A stretch of 64,000 nt of DNA. Origin: Tetrastigma voinierianum (Eukaryota; Streptophyta; Magnoliopsida; Vitales; Vitaceae). The stretch is from contig JAEQBH010000665.1 of the NCBI GenBank assembly GCA_016808115.1, positions 248,001 through 312,000 on the forward strand. The letters run 5' to 3'. A program made the translations under genes and the position numbers. Position 1 is the stretch's first letter. The number at the start of each line of letters is the position of its first letter. A model generated the notes under the pieces. That model saw nothing but the letters and a program-made list of their open reading frames with translations. It was not told where the DNA came from and made no database searches. Positions 59,194-64,000 of the stretch are shown here, piece by piece.

Positions 59194-60677
59194 CTAGTTT
59201 TCTTTACAAGCACAAATCTTTCCTCGAAACTTATATATACTCCAAATCTGCTTAATGGCATCTAGTAAAGGAATGTTCAACTTCACCTGTTTGAACAACT
59301 CATAAATTTTAGAGTGATTGTTCACTTTCTTTGAGGCACGCAACCTATGAGGGTATGAAGCAGGAATGACATAGGAAGCCTTGTCTTTTTTTGGCTCACC
59401 ATCAATAACATCTGCCCTAGGAACATGAGGCTTGTCCGACACCTCATTATCCCCGACTGGTTCATTTTGCAACTCTTGCATCGGTTCCTTGGGCTGAATG
59501 GTTTTGTCAATTACCTTACCACTTCGAAGAGTGGTTACAGCCTTGCAATGTTCGAAGGTTCCCTCACTTGGACCTGAAATTCCGACACTATTCTGACCTT
59601 GGGGGTTTTGGATGGTTTGAGAATGGAGTTTCCCTTTTTCTTGTTGAAAATTTCCCATATAAGATGTTAGCTTAGTGATTTAGGATCTCACATCATTCAA
59701 GGCAGTTCGAAATTCAGTGTTGATGGATTGTTGGGTCTGGACGAACTGTGTCACAATATCCTCCAAACTTCTCTTATGTGGAGGTTGATAAGGTTGTGGA
59801 TTTGGATTCCCTTGATGTGACGGGTGGAAACCTTGGTTAGGGTTCACAGGTAATCCTTGAGGACCTTGATTCTGAAACGGAGGGGCTTGGTTTAAAAAAC
59901 CTTGGTTTTGAAAATTGGGCCCTTGGCTATTTGGCAAGTTGTGTGGGCCTCCCTCATTTCTCCAACTAAAATTGGGAAGCACCCCACCCCGGGATTATAC
60001 GTTTTCATAATATGGAGAATCAAGGGCTTCCTTTGGTAAAGTTAAGAGCATTAGCCACTTATTTGAATTGCTCCCCTTAACTTGAGGAAGGTTTAGGCGC
60101 TATCAGCTGAGTGGGCGGGCTATTGCAAATGATGCATGGCTCCTCCACTCGAGATCCCATAGGCATTGAGGGTACTTGAGGCACACTAGTTAACTCATTC
60201 ACCTTTTTCAATTCTATAGCCTCCAACTTCCTCGTTAAATTAGCTATTTTTGCTTATGTGTCATTCTCTTAAGTGATGGATTCTCCTCGTAGGGTACTAT
60301 GCACTTTATAAAGATCTAAGGAGGTATTAGTCTCCCATGTTCGAAAGCATTTTTCTCGCTATGGTGTCAAAGAATTGAATTGCCTCCCTCGCACTTTTCT
60401 CATAAAACTCTCCTGCACACATCATTTGGATGTATTTGTTTATTATTCAAGGATAGCCCTTGATGAAAATATGCATAGATTTTCCCAACATCCAACCCAT
60501 GATGAGGAATAGCATGGAGGAGGTCCTTGTATCTTTCCCATACTACAGCAAAAGGTTCACCTGTTTTTCAGAAAAGTTTTGGATTGCTCGCATGAGAGCA
60601 TTGGTACGTGCGGGAGGGAAGAAATTGTTTAGGAATTCATTTCGCATGTCCTTCCAAGTGAAGATTGAATTTGGCGC
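59194..60677 (-). pseudogene. Gag relic of A1, cut by an LTR
   Basis: Minus-strand Athila-type gag. It opens at the LTR border with FTWKDMRNEFLNNFFPPART, then LMRAIQNFSEKQ (about 60660-60560), the conserved capsid region; the part upstream is missing. Frame 59982-59680 is a Pro/Gln/Asn-rich linker ending LEDIVTQFVQTQQSINTEF. Frame 59658-59194 contains AVTTLRSGKVIDKTI and KQVKLNIPLLDAIKQI, typical of the gag end leading into the protease. The frame change to the protease occurs near 59200. The 5' LTR and primer site of A1 are not in the window. Confidence 0.92.
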
Positions 60678-60849
60678 TGATGAGTCCAAAAACTCATTAG
60701 AATTTTAAACCATTGTTCTGAGTTTATAATGAGAATAATGATTAATTATCTAAAATCGGAGCACTGACTCAAATTCCAATTTGCAGGAAAATACAACAGA
60801 ATCATAAGAAATCGCCTTACAGCTTAATTGAAGTAAAATCGAATTTAAT

Positions 60850-62035
60850 TCGCGACAGAAGTGCGCTTTCAAAAGACCAGTCACGACATCACAAAATTGG
60901 CTTCAAGAAGAAAACCTAAGAGCGAACAAGCTAAGTCGCGACTCCAAAGAAGGAAGTTGAGACAAAAATGACTTGGTCGAGATTAAAAGAAGCAGTCAAA
61001 TGAAGAAGTTCATGTCGCGACATCCTCGCACATGTCGCGACAATCGAAAAGCGGAGATAAATGAAGTCGTGATACCAATTATAAGGTCACGACCAGCAGG
61101 CCGCTTCACAAAGCCAAGAACTCTCTTCAAGAAAAAGAAGTCGCAACTAATTTTCAAAGAAAGGATTCTGATGTCGCGACCTCGGCGCAATGAAGAATAA
61201 CACCAGGTCGCAACGTAAACCCAAATCGACGAACACCATGACCAATGAAGAATCAGAAGATGTCGCCAGACACCACTTCGAAGGCGGCTGTAATTCGAAA
61301 GCTAGCAAGACATGGAGGTCGCACACTCATCAGAAGTTGGCGACAAAGATTTTTAAAGAGACCGAACATGAGGTCGCGACGCTAGAACGCATAGAGACAT
61401 CAAACATCGAATCGAAGATGTCGCGACGCGGTCGCGACGCCGGGCCAGAAGAATCATGGTCGCGACGCCCTTCGCGGTCGCATATCGCGGTAAAGAAAGA
61501 AGGACGCGACATCGGGCCGCGGTCGCCACATCGAGTCATGGTCGCCGATTATCGCGAGTCGTCGCGACACGCTTATAGTAAAGAAGGTCAGCGACGCCCT
61601 TTAGTGGTCGCGACGCCACCGTGAAGAATAGAGGTCGCGATTATCATTTAGTCAGCCGCCGCGACATCGACGGCGAGATGATGAAGACAAGTCACGACAA
61701 AATAAAAGCTTCTGCGACATCACAAGGGCTCATAAGCATACCATCAAGTCGCGATTTATGATCAAGTCGCCAATTCTCAAAAAGAACTCACAATAGCCGT
61801 AAAGGTGAAGCCGCCGACGGCTATTCGCTGGTCGCGACATCAGTTACAAGGAAAGAAGGTCACGACGTCATTCAGCTGTCGTGACATCAGATCCAAGGTG
61901 TGTTAACGGCAAGTCGCGATCAGATAAAAGTTTCTGCTACAGACGAACAGAAAAAACAAAGTCGCGATGTGAAAGAGAGGTCGCGACATCAAGTCAAGGT
62001 CGCGACACACAAATGGAGTCGCGACATGAACAAAC
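60850..62035. repeat. Dense array of GTCGCGAC palindromes
   Basis: About twenty TCGCGA or CGCGAC sites in 1.2 kb (for example 61013, 61034, 61173, 61374, 61421, 61432, 61460, 61984, 62000, 62018). Spacing is irregular, 10-100 bases. Least decayed array of the window. Open frames in it (such as 61190-61624) are byproducts of CG-rich sequence. Confidence 0.92.
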
Positions 62036-62210
62036 AATGGGCCAAGATTTTGAAACCCACAAGGAAGTGCATCGGGTTAGGCCCAACTCGGGTTTATTAA
62101 TAAGCAAATGCTACATAAGGAAAGCAGCTTCGCGCCGTAACGAGGAAGTCCGGGGTAGCCTGCCAAGGCTCGTATTTTAATTTCTATTTCTTTTTCTTTG
62201 TTTTGCTATT

Positions 62211-62230
62211 TTAGATTAGATTAGATTAGA
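62211..62230. repeat. TTAGA pentanucleotide repeat
   Basis: Four perfect TTAGA units in the A3-family LTR. Confidence 0.85.
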
Positions 62231-63678
62231 GTAGATTGTTATTTCATTTGAATTTCGATCTCGGGATGTTAATGCTAGCTGAAGCTCTTCTAATGCACGT
62301 TATTTTCTTCAAATTACTGCCTGGTTCGTTTGAAGTCCAAACAAATTTTGGAATTCGAATGTCCAGTTTCGGATTTACAGCAGTTCTTTTGATCAGGGAG
62401 CTACTGTTAGTGTAATGAAGTAATTTAGAAACCCAGCTTCCGTTGAATTTACTCTATTGTTAGAATTTATCTTTCCTACATACCTATCGAGACTTCGAAT
62501 CTCGCCAATTTGTTTATTGTTTTTGTTTGTTTTGTATCTCATCCAAATACGTTGTCCTATACCATTATTAGGATTGCTTTCATGCTCGATTTAGGAGGCC
62601 CTCTCTATGGACACAGAGAAGGCATTCCTGAGAGTATTGAACAACTTCTCAAGGGTCTGCGAACCTAATATTGGGGATCTAATGAGCTTTGTGAATTTTA
62701 ATCGATAAATCTTCTTCTCACTTGAAACCGAGAATGAGTTGAATGACTTATCAGTTAAAATGAGCAGAGAGTTCGCCTCGATTCGAACAGTAAGTTCAAT
62801 TCCGTGTTAGCAAGGATCTAATCAAGGAAAGAATGAAATGTTCCAATTTTGAGGATGAGAAACCGAAGATAGTGTAAACCCATGCTTAGCCTATGTCTTA
62901 GATTAAGGTTTACAAATTCATGTTTTGGGTATGAAGTATTGAAAAGAAAAATACCCGTAACAAGGCATCTCAGACAGTAGTTATCTAATCCTCTCGTCTT
63001 TGAAAGAAACAGAGAAGATTAGATGATGAAATGTGGCCATTAAGGAGAGATCCACATGATATTACTACCTTCCACTAGATTCTAAATTCGAGGCCTCATG
63101 AAGCAAAAGTTACGTAGTTGTTCCAGTGGAATTGATGTTTCACAATAGTTGTATTACCGTTTTTAAAAGCTAACTACTGGATTAGTACCCAAAAAGTGCT
63201 ATTTCAGCCCTATATTAGATAGGTTTTGAGTGCTACGCACTAATCATGTCGATAATGCCAATTGAAGTGTTCAAGTCTTCTTGGTATCACTTACTGGCTT
63301 AGAGGTTATTTTTGGGTTGTTTTGCAGTGTTTTGCATACCTTGGCAGTTCAATATGGAGATATAGCTCTAACTATGTATTGGAACCATTTATCGCCCATC
63401 AAACATACCAAAATTCAATGAAGGAATGAAGGCAAAAGTGAAGAAAATTGATGCAGTAGAGGATGCAAGCAGTGCCAGTTGAAGAGCAAAGAATTCCAGA
63501 AATTCGCTTAAGATTGCGAAATTCTTCGCCGATTGCTTAAAATTTCGCAAATCATAGCTTAAATTTTGCAATCCCAGCCGAAATCGAGAAATTTCACAGG
63601 CTTCAAATTTTCGTTATTCACTGCTCTAATAAATTACACACTTTCGCTTATCTTCTTTAAAAATTTCATTTGTTAGCG

Positions 63679-63700
63679 AATTTCGCTAGCTAGCGAAATT
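63679..63700. repeat. Perfect 22-bp palindrome
   Basis: AATTTCGCTAG joined directly to its reverse complement CTAGCGAAATT, without loop. The best copy of the TTTCGCTA words in the A2-family LTR. Confidence 0.95.
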
Positions 63701-63928
63701 GCCATGCATACGAAATTCTCTCGATTTCAATTAATACCGTGCAATTTCGCTTACCTAGCTAAATTTTCGGCTACCTAGCGAAATCGGGCCCGCATAGTGG
63801 AAATCTCCCGCCTCATAATTTTGTGTAATTAATGCCAACCTACTTCATTTTGGTGTATTACCTCCTGTCCCTTTGTTGTATTGGGCCAATATATTAGGTT
63901 TTCTTGTATTTTCATACATTGGGTAAGA

Positions 63929-63935
63929 TATATAA
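63929..63935 (+). promoter_or_regulatory. TATA box of the terminal A2-family LTR
   Basis: TATATAA followed by GCC, equivalent to 16333-16339 in the lone LTR. Confidence 0.55.
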
Positions 63936-64000
63936 GCCCCCCCCCCCAATTTGTAAAAAAAAAAAGCAATCTTTTGGCACAATTTTCTATTTTATGTAAA

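Larger units (their letters stand above)
60678..63170 (+). repeat. A3-family LTR in + orientation inside A1 gag
   Basis: Starts TGATGAGTCCAAAAACTCAT, the same start as A3 LTRs, right after GGCGC within A1 gag. Later TTATTTTCTTCAAATTACTG and ACAAATTTTGGAATT match the reverse complement of 50430-50370. The GTCGCGAC array (60850-62035) matches the A3 LTR. The distal third is strongly diverged, and the end near 63170 (AAAAGCTAAC) is estimated. No primer site or gag follows; an A2-family LTR begins at 63178. Confidence 0.76.
63178..64000 (+). repeat. A2-family LTR, cut by window end
   Basis: Starts TGGATTAGTACCCAAAAAG. TAGATAGGTTTTGAGTGCT matches the reverse complement of A2 LTR near 29260, and the lone LTR at 15893. 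It carries the palindromic TTTCGCTA array at about 63500-63790 and a TATA box at 63929-63935, followed by a C-run. The element continues beyond the window. Confidence 0.85.

Noticed and set aside
61190..61624. 144-codon + strand frame in the A3-family LTR
   Set aside because: Product of CG-rich GTCGCGAC repeats, not conserved in the other LTR copies.

Overview
This is a transposon-dominated stretch of a flowering-plant nuclear genome, probably a eudicot. The evidence is the combination of broken G-type lectin (S-locus type) receptor kinases with plant introns, Athila-like, Tekay-like and Tat-like Ty3/gypsy LTR retrotransposons, a Ty1/copia remnant primed by initiator Met tRNA, and a hAT transposon with an 8-bp target duplication. 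No species call is justified. I found no intact cellular gene, no tRNA or rRNA gene and no CRISPR array. Coding relics carry many frameshifts and stops.

Layout of the left half. 16-3318 is a decayed G-type lectin receptor-like kinase on the + strand (copy 1). Just downstream sits a structurally complete Tekay-like LTR element (3586-11896), flanked by the 5-bp duplication TGAGG. Its RT, RNase H and most of its integrase are gone, and minisatellites occupy the gap. 11.9-14.1 kb is AT-rich and geneless with one 37-bp array. A minus-strand gag-like relic, a Tat-type LTR fragment and a lone Athila-type LTR follow (14.1-17.2 kb). 17.2-21.1 kb holds a second receptor-kinase relic in the same orientation, with a 1.64-kb hAT insertion (perfect 8-bp duplication ATCATTCA) in a kinase intron. 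A copia remnant (21.14-22.59 kb) interrupts its kinase domain.

Layout of the right half (22.6-64 kb): a Russian-doll nest of Athila-like elements. The oldest, A1 (minus strand), has its gag-protease-RT-RNase H and half of its integrase at 60677-56226. The rest of its integrase, an accessory ORF and its 3' LTR lie at 27768-22600. The 28.4 kb between holds two further minus-strand Athila-like elements, A2 (27769-37559) and A3 (37565-56225). A3's 5' LTR is itself split by a 4.25-kb solo LTR of a different, Tekay-like family (51376-55630). An A3-family LTR in + orientation (60678 to about 63170) cuts the gag of A1 and is abutted by an A2-family LTR (63178 to the window edge).

The sequence gives a relative order: A1 first, then A2 and A3 into A1, then the solo LTR into A3. 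Points worth attention are the repeated head-to-tail joining of A3-family and A2-family LTRs at two loci, dense arrays of the palindrome GTCGCGAC in A3-family LTRs, palindromic TTTCGCTA arrays in A2-family LTRs, and GGTACC-centred palindromes in two unrelated LTR families. LTR and target-site boundaries were read by eye; where they are uncertain this is stated.
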